From the NCBI GenBank assembly GCA_007258455.2, contig VDFB02252616.1, positions 122,097,394 through 122,161,393 of the forward strand: a stretch of DNA of 64,000 nucleotides, read 5' to 3'. Source of the DNA: Sequoia sempervirens. Taxonomy: Eukaryota; Streptophyta; Pinopsida; Cupressales; Cupressaceae. Each line of letters opens with the position of its first letter. Within the stretch, counting starts at the first letter, position 1. Under the pieces are notes generated by a model. It ran no database searches. It was given only the letters and a program-made list of their open reading frames with translations, and was not told where the DNA came from. Shown here one piece after another: positions 11,615-24,144 of this stretch. The position numbers and the translations under genes are program-made.

Positions 11615-12882
11615 TGTTTCATTTAAAAATTTGTTTTTTTTTTAAATGGTGGGGTTACTATGCCCAATTTTTCAAGAAATGAAGAAAATGTCAATTTTAT
11701 AGCTTAGGAGGGGTGTTAGGAATATTTTCAACCAAAGGGTATTTTTAGAATTTTAATGAATTTTCATGGTGGATTTGGGGAAAACCTAGTTTTTTCCTTG
11801 TGAAAATATTGGAAAATTTGAAAGTTTAGTATGAAAACAAATGTTTTTGAATATTTTGAAAAGATGGAACTTCATGAAATATGTTAATTGATGTTGTGAA
11901 ATTTTTTTATTGAATTTGGAAAAGTTGGATTTTTGAATTGGTTTTGGTGCCACTCATTGGAGAGAGTGAAGAGCCTAGGAATAAGGTACTAGAGAGGGTT
12001 ATGCGAGTGGATCCCAATATGTCCTTGACCCAAAGTGGCAAGTAGGCTAATAATGGGTGGGTAGTCATTTAATTGAGTGATAATTAATGAAACTTGAGTA
12101 ATTAATAAACTAAGACAATAGATTTCCCTCACGTCTTAAGTGCTAGTACATACTAAGCATGTTTGGGAAGACATGTTGGCTCAAAGAGCTTGGGTTTTTT
12201 AAGATCAAGTATCTTCGTCTATATGAAAGGAGTACTAGGTTCTATAGGTGTCATACTTTCAAGCACCATAATGACACTGCTTAATTAAATATCTAGTAAC
12301 TTACGGGCAGTGTCTTGTGTGTGTGTGATGGACCATTAGTGAGTTAGCCTAATGAAGATCCTTGTGGTACCCTAGTAGTGAGTTATCCCATGATATTTTG
12401 TATACTATGGCATTGGTGAGTTGGCCCAATGTGGTTTGTGATGTGACATTGGTGGGTTTTCCCAATGTGGATTATGTTATGTTATGGTAATTATACCAAG
12501 TGATGGAATGTATTAGATATGGATATGAAATTTGGATAATTGATTGTTGAATGATGTGTTTATGGAGTTTTTTCATAGTGTATGGTGTGTGTGTAAACCT
12601 TATCCCCATTTTTTTTTGTGAGTGTTGTACTGGTGGACCATGTGACTATCTCTTAACATGGTAAGAATGAATATTTTGATTCCATGAGGTTGGGTGGTGT
12701 GGTAACCACCATTGGAGATAAAAGATTTGTGGATCAAGAAACATTGTGGTACAATGTACAAAAAGTTTATTTTATGTAATTAGATGATTTACTTGATTAA
12801 AATTGTAATATTTTTTATTAAGAACCTCTCTTTGAGGTGGGTGTAAACTTTATAGTTGAGAAGAGTATTATGCTTATTTGCA
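11615..12882 (+). repeat. Direct repeat copy A (possible LTR), 1.27 kb
   Basis: This stretch is a diverged copy of 20118-21405. Shared landmarks in order are TGTTTCATTTAAAAA, ATGCCCAATTTT, GAAATGAAGAAAATGTCAA, AAGTGGCAAGTAGGCTAATA, GTGGTAACCACCATTGGAGA and GAGAAGAGTATTATGCT. It starts TG and ends TTGCA, which suits an LTR, but flanking bases show no target duplication. Sequence after the repeat (CTTGGTGCTATAACTAGG, about 13018) is faintly like a primer-binding site but too far away. Confidence 0.65.
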
Positions 12883-15800
12883 TGTCTCAATATTGTTATT
12901 GATAATGAATAATTTATTCTTATGATTATCATAATGCTTAAAAACTAAAATTAACTTAAGAACATTTATTTTGGTGCTTAAAATGAATTTAAGGGTCATC
13001 TTTCACAGTTGGGAAGCTTGGTGCTATAACTAGGTAACCTTGTCTTACCCAAGATTAAGGGTGATCTCACAATACTTATTTACAAGTTTTGGCCAAATTG
13101 GACATTGAACTATTTTTTTCTAACTAAATCTTCACTTTCGAGCACCTATAGTGGCTAAACCACAAGGAATTTGAAGATGATGCAAACTAGTGATTTTTGA
13201 AATTTTTTCTATAGATTCTAAATATATATTTTTAAATTTTTTTGGAATCAAATTACACTTCTTGTTCCATATCCTTTGAAAACAAGATTTTTTCAGTAAA
13301 CACAATTTTTAAGGAGTGATACTAACTATATACAACATAATTTTTTTTCCATGAATGATAAAATTTTATTTTTTTCAAATTTATATTTGTAACTACGATA
13401 TCTAGTGCTTTCATCTAGTTTCATAGTGTTTAATTGAATATTTTTTCCTTAATCAAGTTTCAAAGTCAAACCAATTACAATTCAGACAGAGGTAGACTAT
13501 ATACAACATAATTTTTTTTGTATGTATCAAAATTCTTTTTTTTTGTTGGATCAATGACTTCAATATCTAGTGCACTGATATTTCTGATATTTTATTTTTG
13601 ATAATATGCTATTTTTCCACTTGTGCAGAAAAAAGAGCTTGATTTTTGGTGAAAACCTACATTCATAAGAAATAAAAAAATAAATATAATAATTAAATTA
13701 AATTTATTTAAAATTATAATATTTGGGAAGCTTATAATAGGAACTACATACTTAAAAAAAATAAATTAAATGAATTCATTTGATCCCCCAAAAGGTAAAT
13801 CAAAAGTGGTTTTTTATCTACATTTTGATAGGTGTAAATGAGACTCCATTATAGGTATGGTTTAAAATTAGTGGGGTTCTATACAAGGGGGTTTGATCTT
13901 AGGTGGTTTGATCAAACCCTCTTCAATTGGAATCCTTTAGATGGAACTTTTCAAGGCTTAAATCATTATATTTTCTAAAAATATGTGATTTCAACAAAAA
14001 ATAGGATCTCCCATAAATTGTAAACCAATATTGTGGGATCACCCTTAACCCACACTATTTGGAAAGTTTATAATACTATTTGGGTAGCCCTATAAGTAGT
14101 GGGATAGCTTAGGAGTGGCTTGGTTTTGATAGGCCAAAAAAAAAAAAAATTGGCTAAGTGTGGTTGGGCGGCCTAGTTGTGTGTTGGGGCAGTTTCATCC
14201 CAATACAAAAACTAGAATGTAAACCCACTTAACCAATAATAAATAGAGGTTTTTTAAGCTCTATTCAGTTTCAAATAATATTTAGGCCTTGTACTATTTT
14301 TGTTCTGACTATTTTTTTCGTTTGAACCTTCAAAGCCTAGTCAAGTCTTTTTCAACTCTAAACTTGTTTTTCCATGAATTTTTGACACTTTGTTTGGTAA
14401 AACTTTGTAAAAAAAGTTGTTCACCATATTCCTAGGGTCCTAATAGTACCTTGACTTAGTTCTTAAGTTTCATCATTGAGAAAATATGTCATATCCTACA
14501 TCATTTTTCCTACAACCTTCCATAATGACCTTATTGTCAAACCTAAGGTTGGGGAGATTGTTCTTCTAGTCTTCAAAAGAATTGGAAAGGTTGAAATCCC
14601 TCGTGGTCATTATTGCAAGTGTCCTCAACAATCCTCATAGGTCACGAGGTTTTATGGAGTAGTTCTTTCTTATATGTGTTGTCAGGTTGCAATAATATGT
14701 CTTAGAAAGTGTGAGGTTGTCTAAAAGTGACTCATTGTCATTCTTGTTTGTGGTGAGTTGTGCCTCTTGGTGAGGCAACCTTTTGTGGAGGTCTTACTAT
14801 ATGTTTAGATTTGTTTAGTGTGATTTGATGAGGATTGGAGTTTAATTTTTCCATCATCCTATTCTAGTGTGGTGTTGCAAGAGAACGTGATAATCATTTA
14901 GTAATCAATCATTGTATAAGTGTTGTCCTCTCTCTTCCTCTTGTATTCTAATTGTAGTGGATTTATCCCATGAGTGGTTAGTCTTCCACTATCACCACCT
15001 TTTCTATGCAATGGTGAGGTGCTTTATTATCACTGGTGTTGTATTGTTGTGAAACTTGTGTGCATGCTGCTATGCAAGTGTGATATGTCATTGTTACATT
15101 ATTGGTGTTATTGTTGTTGTTTCAAACAATTTGTTTTGTTAGGTTTTGTTCTGAGCTTGTTAGCTTGGGACATTAAATTTGGTCTCATAGCCCATGTTGT
15201 AACACTAGGATCTTTGGTTTATCTTTTTACCCATGTGGTTTTTATTGTTTCATGTGTGATCAATCAAGTTTATGTTCAGTGAGTTAGTGTTTGTCTTCAT
15301 GGATGGGTGCCTTGTGATGAGAGCCAATTATGTTCTATTTTATGCTATATTTTGGCTTGTTTCATGCACCTTCATAACCATTCCAAAATTCCATTTCATA
15401 TAATTTCATACCATTTTACATTTCTTATGATTAAATATATGTCATATTTAATATAGTTTTAAGATTAAAATATGGAAAATAATTATTGATTATTTTTAAT
15501 AATAAGTGTTGTTATTTTAAGCCTTGTATCTTGCAGCACACAACCTTCCTATCACTCTTTCTTTCTCCAGCCACAAAGATGCTCAACAATATTTTCCACT
15601 CATGCATTTTACACCTACCAAGCCAACTCATATCAGCACATGAATTTTTTCCACGTCTAGTTCACTTTCTACTTCATTCTTAGCTATACAATCCCATAGT
15701 CAACTCTCCATGATAGATTTTTGTTATAATTGGAGGCCTCTTCAATTGTAACTTCTATCACATGTGCTTGATTGGATTCCTTCTTCCACAATAGCCAACA

Positions 15801-18800
15801 TATTTTCTTAACATTTTTGTAACAATCAGTTCATTCAATAGTCATAATATTTTTTTATTTTAATATCTTTATAACAATTGTTCTCCACCTGAAAAATTAC
15901 TTCTCCACATCAGCAAAAAAATTCTCCTAATGGTGGTTGGTAGTGAGGATCAAATCGAGGAGAAATACCTACAATAAAATGCATTTTCCAGCTATGTAGA
16001 GACAACTGAAATTATTTCCTTTCCTATTTCTAGCCATGGGTGCAAAAAAAATAAAATTAATATATGGCTTGCAAATAAGGTTTCATGTGAGCCAGTAATA
16101 TTTAATTTGTTGGAAGTTGTCCCAAACAAACCATCTATTTTTGTATGTAGCTTATATATATATATATATCAGCTCCAGGGTAGATTATGGTATTTAGAAT
16201 ATTGTATTGAGTCATATTACTTTTTATAAATAAACAAACATTTTGTATGATCGAAGTAGTGTAGGAAGGAATTCATGTTTTGTCACCAGACTCATTGAGA
16301 AGGTAGGGCCCACTTCTTGGGACATCTAGTGATCTCTATTTGTTTAGTAGTGTGTCTATTTCCAATATTTCTATATTATTTGTATGTATGGTTTGTTGTT
16401 TATTGCTTGTAAATTGATTATGAATCATGAAATTATTTACTATATTAGATGTTCATGATTTATACCGCTTTATAATTTTATGAATTCGGTGACTTGTGTT
16501 TGAGTTTTTGTTTCAAAATTTCTTGTCTATGTAGTTCTTATCACCAAAATATAAAAGAAGAGATCCTGTCACCAGGAAGTGATAGTTCCTATAGCTAGAA
16601 TTAGTTTGATTTGCTTAAGGTTTATTTTAATAAGTTGCATTCATGACCACTCATCTCATGACTCTCACCCCTTTGGCATATAGCCCTAACACCTTTTGCA
16701 AGTTTACAATCCTCGGATTGATACTTAGACCAAGCTAAAATATTTCTTATTCTTCACCCCAGTTTTGGCCTATCACCTTGGGTGGTATTTCCAAGGGTTC
16801 AATATGAATTGACTCATGCAATGTGTTGGAAGATGAAGAGTGCTTCCTAGACCCTAACACATTTGATATGGATGGGTGAAGCCCTACCCTTTTGTTGATA
16901 CATTGTGTGGATGTCATAGTGAGCCTTACATATTCCTTCTTGCATCATAATGTGATCATGTCTTGATGAAGTGCATTTTCTTAGTGTTGTTTTTGTTGGC
17001 ATAGTTAATTGAATTTGGTGAATGGTGTCTAAGAATACTCTCTATAAAACACCTTGGATGTTGTACTCTTAATGTGTCATGTACCCCTTACTCCCTCAAA
17101 TGTGGCTAACATTAGTCACTTAGTTTGTGTAATTGTGTTTTCAAAATTTTATGCTTTATTTTGGTTATTGATAAACTCTCTAAATTTGATTATGGATCGA
17201 AATTAATTTTTAATTTCCTTATGAGTGGTCTAGTCACCAATTTTTGGCTCCTACCTATTTATTGGTCCTTGGTCACATTGGAATTATTGTTTCATTGTGC
17301 ACATTTTACGATTTAATGTTAGAATCAATAATTCTCCATCTTGGGTTTTATTTTATCTTTGTGGAGGTTATTCTAAATGTTTGAAATTTTTGGTCCTATT
17401 CTATGTTATGTTCATTTCCTATCATGTTCATTACAAACCCCTGATAGAATTTACAAGGGATTAGATGGTAGAGAATATGCTATGTCTTGGTGTTTGTATT
17501 AATTAGAATCACATTGCACAAAAATTATTGTCCATGATGAAATGAAAGTGGAGGTTGTGTGGTGTTCTAAAATTTTGGGAAATGTGTGTATGCATATGGT
17601 TTCTAACTTTGAGTGGCTTCGATCTATGTGAATGTCCTTGTGCTTGGAATTGAGTGAAGTCTATTCAAATCTTTGTATGAGAGTTCTTATGAGATTATAT
17701 GATCTCTGAGTGAGTTTAAATGTGTGAATAATTGTGTTTGCATCGTTCCCGACTCTTTTTTCTAGTAGATGGTTGGGTGTGATTTAGTCCACCAACTGTG
17801 TGTGATATTTCTTATCTTCAAATCTACTTTTATGGTATTTTTACTATGTTTCGTAGTGCCTTGGCATTAGTTGAGTGTTTTTTGAGTTGTCTTGGCCACC
17901 AAAATCCATGTTATTTGATAGCATGGAGATGCACATTGTGCCAATTGAGATACGATTTCCATAGCTACACTCATGTTGGACATAGTGTAGGGTATAAAGG
18001 TGTGTTAGTAAGTTCTTTGGAACACATTATTATGTTTATCATATTATGTTATATATTTCTATCCTTGTTAAGTTTCTAGTTGAAGTTGTTCTGGTGGTTT
18101 TTTAGGAATTTCTTCTTGGTTGTATAGTGGTTTTCCTAGCTTAAGGTTAGAAAAAGATGTAATTGTGGTTTGAGGGACTGACTATCTTATTTATTATTTT
18201 GGAGAGTGCTTAGTGTTTGAGCCCTGTAGTGGTTTTTTAATATCTTTTTAATTGTGATTTCATGATCTTGTTGGGTTGTTTAAACCTTATTTGGGTCATA
18301 GCTAAACATCATGATAGTGGAAATTTTGAGTTTTGCTCCTATTCTTAGTATTTGAGTTGCTTCCTTGGTGTTTGCAATGTGAGTTTTTGGGTTGCTAAGC
18401 CTCATTTTTTGGGAGTGCTTATGATATTTGAAGGTAGTTTCATAAATTATTTCCTTTAAGAACCCTTGTGTTGTTCCAAGTTTCACATTAAGAAGCTATT
18501 TTGCTTAGGATACACTCACTTTTCTAAGTGGTAATTGAGGGAGAATCTCATGGTGTGTTCCATAGTTGGAAGTCAAGCATTCTCTTGGTGGAAATAGAGG
18601 TGAGGTATTGTTACCTCTAGCCTTGTTGGATGGATTTCCCTAGCTTTATAGTGGTAGCTTTGAAGATTAAATTCATGGTCTTAGGAGAGACCATAGGAAG
18701 TGAAACCTTGTAGTTGTTATCCTTGTGCTGAGGAAGAGTTGGCAGGCTTGTGTACCTTTTCCTTGGTTGAGTTAGAATCTAGATGGAGTTCTTAGCTGTT

Positions 18801-20117
18801 GTGGTAGTCCTTGAGTAGGACCTAATTGAATTGTGGTTTGCTAGACCCAATAGTTGGTCTTGCCATTAATTGTAGTGACAACTAGTGAAGGTGTTGTGGT
18901 GATCTTTGAGGTGGTTGTGCACCTAGTGATAGGTGGTCACTTAGCTTGTGCACCTCTAGAGATGTCTGTTGTGTGTTTGGTGCCTAGACTTGGTAAGAGT
19001 CTAGAGTATTGATCTTGTGAGCATGATGTGTTTGAAGGATCATCTACTAGGCATACCTATCCTTGCTTATGGTGGATTCTAGGATTAAGCCTAATTTTCC
19101 TCGATTATATACATTGAGAAAGTACACTTCATGTGCATTGAATAATTATAGCTATAGGGTTGTTTCTTCACCTGGTTACACATATCTAAGTTATTCCCTA
19201 ATAATGGTTAATTTAGAGATGTCACATTCAACCCCTCCATATCCATTCCTTGGTCATACTCGAATCGAGTAAGGTATGTGTCATATTTTACCTTATGTGA
19301 ACATAGATCCAATTTAGGAGTTATTCTAGAATCCTTGTGTCATGAATGACTACAGAATGTTTGATTTAATTAATGGTTTAAATTTCATATTTTTCTAATA
19401 AATAAATTAGGAATTTAAATGATTTTGATATTTATTATTAAAATATTTTCTATGCTTTGGGAAAGGGTACAATAGAATGAAAGTAGAAATGAAAGTAAGT
19501 TATTGTTTAATTTAAAATTTGAAATTTCATTGGGTTGGGAATTGTGATTTATGTGTGATTTAATTATCTTGTTGAAATTCCAATTTCTATAAATTTAATG
19601 AATACACTTATATGGATTTGAATCCTTAATTTAAATAATATAGGTTATCTAAATGTTGATTGATATATCTATATTGGTTTTGAGCATTTATTGGGAATCA
19701 AAGAAATAGAAAATACATTTTTATTTTGATTTATTTGGAAATTGGAAAAGGATAAATAGGAAAAAGGGATTTTATTTCATTATGTATTTTTTATTTAGAA
19801 AATTTGAAGAGAGGAGAAAACCCTCTCATGGTAAAAATTTGAATTGTTTATTGGGAATGAAATTGGAAATGGAATTTTATGGGATTGGAATTGTTCGAAT
19901 ATGATTCTAAATAGGATCATGCTAGCTTATTTTTATGAGTCCTTGTTTGGTGTGCTTGACAAACTTTGCATTTCAAAATTTTGAGGGAATTGAGGTATTT
20001 ACATTGTTTTAAATTCAATTGATCATTTTCCTTTGAATACTTTTGTAGGAGAATGATTAGGGGAGTGTAGAATCCTTCCAACTTATTTCATTTGAAAATT
20101 TAGATTCTTAAATTAAT
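12883..20117. other. 7.2 kb between the two direct repeats; nothing recognised
   Basis: Frames at 14974-15282, 17125-17316 and 17798-18079 are rich in Cys, Phe and Leu, reflecting T-rich sequence, and show no retroelement motif. I searched by eye for YxDD, the integrase DDE pattern and CCHC knuckles on both strands and found none. A (TA)n microsatellite sits at 16153-16169. The stretch could be the interior of a non-coding large retrotransposon derivative bounded by the 1.3 kb repeats, or unrelated intergenic DNA. Confidence 0.4.
16153..16169. repeat. (TA)n microsatellite
   Basis: An uninterrupted run of alternating T and A about 17 bases long follows CT and ends in TC. It is a simple repeat with no further significance seen. 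Confidence 0.9.
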
Positions 20118-21405
20118 TGTTTCATTTAAAAACTATATTTTAAAAAAAAATGGTAGGGTTATCATGCCCAATTTTATGGGAAATGAAGAAAATGTCAACT
20201 TTATAGCTTAAGAGGGGTGTTGGACATATTTGAAATAAAAGGGTATTCTTCTAGGAATTTAAATTAAAAAATTAAAAAAAATTGATGAATTTTCTTGGTA
20301 GATTTGGGGAAATACTTGGCTTTTTCCTTGTAAAAATATTGGAAATTTTGAAATTTTTGTATAAAAACGGATGTTTTTGAATGTTTTGAAAATATGGAAC
20401 TTTGTGAAATATGTTAATTAATGTTGTGGAAATTTTTTACTAAATTCAAAAAATTATATTTTTGCATTGGTTTTTGTGCCACACTCATTAGAGAGTGTGA
20501 AGATCCTAGGAATAAGGTACTAGAGATGGTTATGGGAGTAGCTCCCAATGTTTCCTCAGCCCAAAGTGGCAAGTAGGCTAATAATCAGTGGGGAGTCATT
20601 TAATCAAGTGGTAATTAATGAAACATGAGTAATTAATTAATTAAGATAATGGATGCCCCTCTCATGCCTTGTGTGCTAGTACAAACTAAGCATGATTGGG
20701 AAGACATTCCAGCTCATGGAGCTTGGGTCTTGTAAGATAAAGTATCCTCATTTTCATGAGAGGAGTATTCCATTGGTTCCATACTTTTGAGTACCATGAT
20801 GAAACTCCCTAACTAGCTCTCTAGCATCTTACCCTAGTGTCTTTTGTGTGTGATCGACTATTAGTGAGTTGGCCCAATGATGATCCTTGTGTTACCTAGG
20901 TTGTGAACTATCCCATGATGTTTATATTCTATGGCATTAGCAATTTTTTCCAATGTAATTTGTGATGTGACATTGATGGGCTACCCAATGTGGATTGTGT
21001 TGTGTTATGGTGATTATACCAAGTGTTGGTATGTATTGGATCTATATGTGATTTAGATGATTGGTTATTTTATGATGTGTTTATGGACTATGTTCATAGT
21101 TTATGGTGTGTGTGTAATCCTTCTTCCCATTTGTTTAGTGTGAGTGTTGTTCTTGTGGACCATGTGACTATTTTCTAGCATGGTGGGAGTGGATATTTTC
21201 ATTCCACGAGGTTGGGTGGTGTGGTAACCACCATTGGAGATTAGAGGTTTATGGGTCGAGGAACATCGTGGTACAAGGTCTACCAAGTTTATTTTATATA
21301 ATTAGGTGATTTAATTTTATTCAAATTATAACATTGTTGATTAAGAATCTCTCTTTAAGATTGGTGTAAACCTTATAGTTGAGAAGAGTATTATGCTCGT
21401 TTACA
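20118..21405 (+). repeat. Direct repeat copy B (possible LTR), 1.29 kb
   Basis: Second copy of the sequence at 11615-12882, in the same orientation. It begins TGTTTCATTTAAAAA and ends GTTTACA. By eye it differs from copy A at roughly one base in six to eight, with several small indels, so the pair is old. Beyond 21405 the two diverge at once, which defines the right edge sharply. Confidence 0.65.
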
Positions 21406-21720
21406 TATAAAAAAATGTATTTAAAATAAATAATATATTAAATATATATAAATATATATGCACACGTGAACAGGTGAACATGTACATATATGTACATTAG
21501 CTTAGTGATTGGGCGGAAAAATTAGGGCTTATGAAGACCAAGATAAACCACTCAATTGTTTCACTTAAAATCACTATAATTTATGCAATTATGAGGCCAA
21601 AAGATATAAATAACAATAAAAAATTGACCCTAACTTTAATAGCAACTATGAGGGGAGTTTTTAGAGCTCAAAGAGGTGTGTACCTTGTTGTAAGAACCCT
21701 ATTTGTAGGGCACAAAGGAC
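21406..21720. other. AT-rich non-coding spacer
   Basis: Begins with A/T-rich ATATATA-like text, then an open frame at 21531-21734 that shows no recognisable motif. No feature can be supported. Confidence 0.4.
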
Positions 21721-21721
21721 T

Positions 21722-21743
21722 CATTCGCCTTTAGTGGCGAATG
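21722..21743. repeat. Perfect hairpin CATTCGCC / GGCGAATG
   Basis: CATTCGCC at 21722-21729 and GGCGAATG at 21736-21743 form a perfect 8-bp stem with loop TTTAGT. Two relatives of the same stem occur about 0.8 and 0.95 kb downstream. The hairpin lies in non-coding sequence. Confidence 0.85.
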
Positions 21744-22508
21744 GATCCCTATTAGGGTTTCTAAAACTAAGATTTGGGTTATTTTCCTTGATATATACAC
21801 TTTCAAATTCTCAAATGTCAGCTCCTAAAAACCTGTACTTAATTTTGTAGCTTCAATTCTTTGTTCTTGGACTTTGGAGGTCAATCTTGTAACTTGACCA
21901 TTTTGACAATTTTTCTCTAAATTTCTTATCCACCTGATCTTCAACTTGTAAATTTGCAAATACACACTCAAGGGAAGAAAAAAATGTTGATTGTTAGTGA
22001 ATAGAGATTTTCCTAAGTCAAACCCCTTGTAGGTAATTAAACTAAATGATGAAATAATGTAATTGAAGCATGAAAATGAAATGATGCAATGTTGATACCT
22101 TGGATGATGACTTGGAAGATAAATCTGCAAACTAACATGTAATGACCATGAAGACTGTAGATCTTGGATGTGAAATAATTCTTGTAAGTAGATCCAAAAT
22201 GGTACACCAACTATCTTAGCTCAGCAACATGCTTAAATCCACTAAACCTTAGACATGATGAAATGATCTTGAATTGCTGCAATAAACTCTTGATAATTTG
22301 CCTTGAAATTCTTTTGAAAATGCTCTATAATGCTCTTGATTTTGATCTCATGTAGTCACATAAAATTGTTAGGTATTTTTTTAAGAGAAACAATGTGAAT
22401 TAACTACTTATTTATACTAAATCAAGAGATTAACCCCAAAATTCAAACAATTTAAGCCAACACTAGATTTGGAAACAAACATTATTAAATTCCTACCAAA
22501 ATGAAATT
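21744..22508. other. Non-coding sequence
   Basis: A minus-strand frame (21825-22130) has no familiar domain. No RNA gene is seen. The stretch separates the first hairpin from the tandem pair of hairpin-bearing units. Confidence 0.4.
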
Positions 22509-22715
22509 CAAAAAGGGGGTCCTCATTAAGGGATGACCCATTCGCCACCTAGGGTGAATGGGTCCTGGCACTATTTTCTAGCACCTTGTCTTTAGGGAAT
22601 GAAAGATCACTAAAAACCCATTTGAAATATGTTGAAAAAGGGGGGTCCTATAGAGGAAGGAACCATTCACCACCTAGGGTGAATGGGTCCTAGCACCAAT
22701 TTCTAGGACCTTGAT
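22509..22715. repeat. Tandem pair of 125-bp units, each with a CCATTCGCC-type hairpin
   Basis: GGGGGTCCT, then a hairpin, then GGTCCT-GCAC and TTTCTAG-ACCTTG recur at about 22515 and 22640. Hairpin 2 has stem ACCCATTCGCC (22536-22546) with GGTGAATGGGT (22553-22563) and one G-T pair. Hairpin 3 pairs CCATTCACC (22663-22671) with GGTGAATGG (22678-22686). Both loops are ACCTAG. The G-T pair in hairpin 2 and the restored A-T pair in hairpin 3 look like a compensatory change. Confidence 0.75.
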
Positions 22716-23937
22716 TTTTCCCAATTAAATGTTATGTAATTTGAATTATGAGTGTGAGTATAGATCTTCAGGAGGTGTCATAAATAATGCTTAAATTTGA
22801 ATTAAAGGTTTTAATTAACTCTAATTAACAATAATTAATTAAGAGGACCTTGGATAAGTGTGAAAGTGTGTTACGACACTTTCCAACACCTAAATAAGGT
22901 TCAAATTAAGTTCATTTTATTAAAATGGGGCCCAAGATCAATGCGAATGTGTTACAACACATTACAAAATTAAACCTAGGAAAAATTAGGTTAATTCAAT
23001 GACAATTAAACCTTAGTGAGAGGATGCCCCCATGTAAAACTCACACTAATGTAGACATTCAATACACTTAAGTATGCAACAATATAACTGACACATAATC
23101 ATATTGTGTCAAAGGCCAAGAAGAAGAAAAACAAAAGGATCAAACACAATTATTCCAATGTGATGTAGAACAAGGTTGTTTTTCTGTAACATATGCTACT
23201 CACTCTGGAATAGTGGAACCTTAGTCTGTCCACTAGGTGAGTTATCCCAATGAGGTGGAAAATGAGAGAATCATATTAGCCTCTCATACCATATCGAACT
23301 TATCCTCCTAGAAAATTTGATAAGGCACCACAATGGAATGCTTTCATAAATCCTTTTCTATGTCATGTATGTAAGCTTTTGTTAAAGAATATTTTGATTT
23401 GTTCATGTAAGGTCTTCTTCTTAGGGAGAATTATGCCTAATGTCTCCAAAAGAGGAAAATTCAATGATGTCAAATCATCATTCATGGGATGCCTCATTCA
23501 CATCATGCCAAGATGGTAGATCATATGCTCTTGGAGGACATCAAACCCAATAACACTACCAAGAAGAGGACACATCACAAGAAAAAGGAAAAATCATGCC
23601 ATGAAATTTTGTCGAAAGATGTCATCAATGTATGCCTCCACTTTCAAGCAGTCACAACAACATTACTGTGAGATATTTCTTCAAAGCAACCAAATATTTT
23701 ACCTAAGACATGAGATCTTTCCTCAGAAAACCCTATGCCAAGTCATATGTTTCTGAAATAAGTTGTGTCATGAGATAGGAAGGAAGGGTTTCCCCCACAA
23801 ATCCATAAGGGATCTATGGATTAGAGGTTAGTACATTTTTGCGACAATATTGTTATAGAGCATGGAACTATCATCATTCTTCACATACTCATAGAACTGG
23901 AAGTATGACACAAAGAGAGCGAAAACAAGGAAAAGGC
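22716..23937. other. Non-coding sequence
   Basis: AT-rich text with AATTAATTAA runs and no supported gene. A 60-codon plus-strand frame at 23489-23671 is Lys/His-rich but shows no motif. Confidence 0.4.
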
Positions 23938-24125
23938 CTTTTGGGTCAACATGGAAGAGACATGAATATCTCAATGGCTTGAATCATCCCCAAAAGGAAA
24001 ACACAAGACAAATGAAAAAGATAAGAGAAAAACTTTTGGGTCAACATGGAAGAGACCTAAATGTCTCGATGCCTTGCATCATCCCCAAAAGGAAAAACAC
24101 AAGAGAAATGAAATGGTTATGACAT
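23938..24125. repeat. 95-bp tandem duplication
   Basis: CTTTTGGGTCAACATGGAAG begins at 23938 and again at 24033. Both units continue with GAGAC, a TCTC-ATG-CTTG block, ATCATCCCCAAAAGGAAAA and CACAAGA-AAATGAAA. The pair ends 20 bases before the LTR at 24145. Confidence 0.85.
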
Positions 24126-24144
24126 ATAGAAGAATGAAAGGTAC

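Noticed and set aside
13010..13040. CTTGGTGCTATAACTAGG as a primer-binding site for direct repeat copy A
   Set aside because: It lies about 130 bases beyond the repeat edge and matches the real PBS sequences only over TTGGTGCTA.
14974..15282. 102-codon Cys/Leu-rich plus-strand frame as a secreted or membrane protein
   Set aside because: Driven by TGT/TTG-rich sequence; no signal-peptide plus domain structure, no homologous motif and no neighbouring exons seen.
14182..16690. TGTTGGGGC...CCCTAACA interval as a second LTR like 9041-11108
   Set aside because: The ends look LTR-like, but flanking bases (TTGTG and CCTTT) do not match and the interior shows no likeness to 9041-11108 or any other segment.
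21531..21734. 67-codon plus-strand frame near the first hairpin as a small gene
   Set aside because: No start context, no motif, and the hairpin falls inside its last codons; composition is that of the surrounding non-coding DNA.
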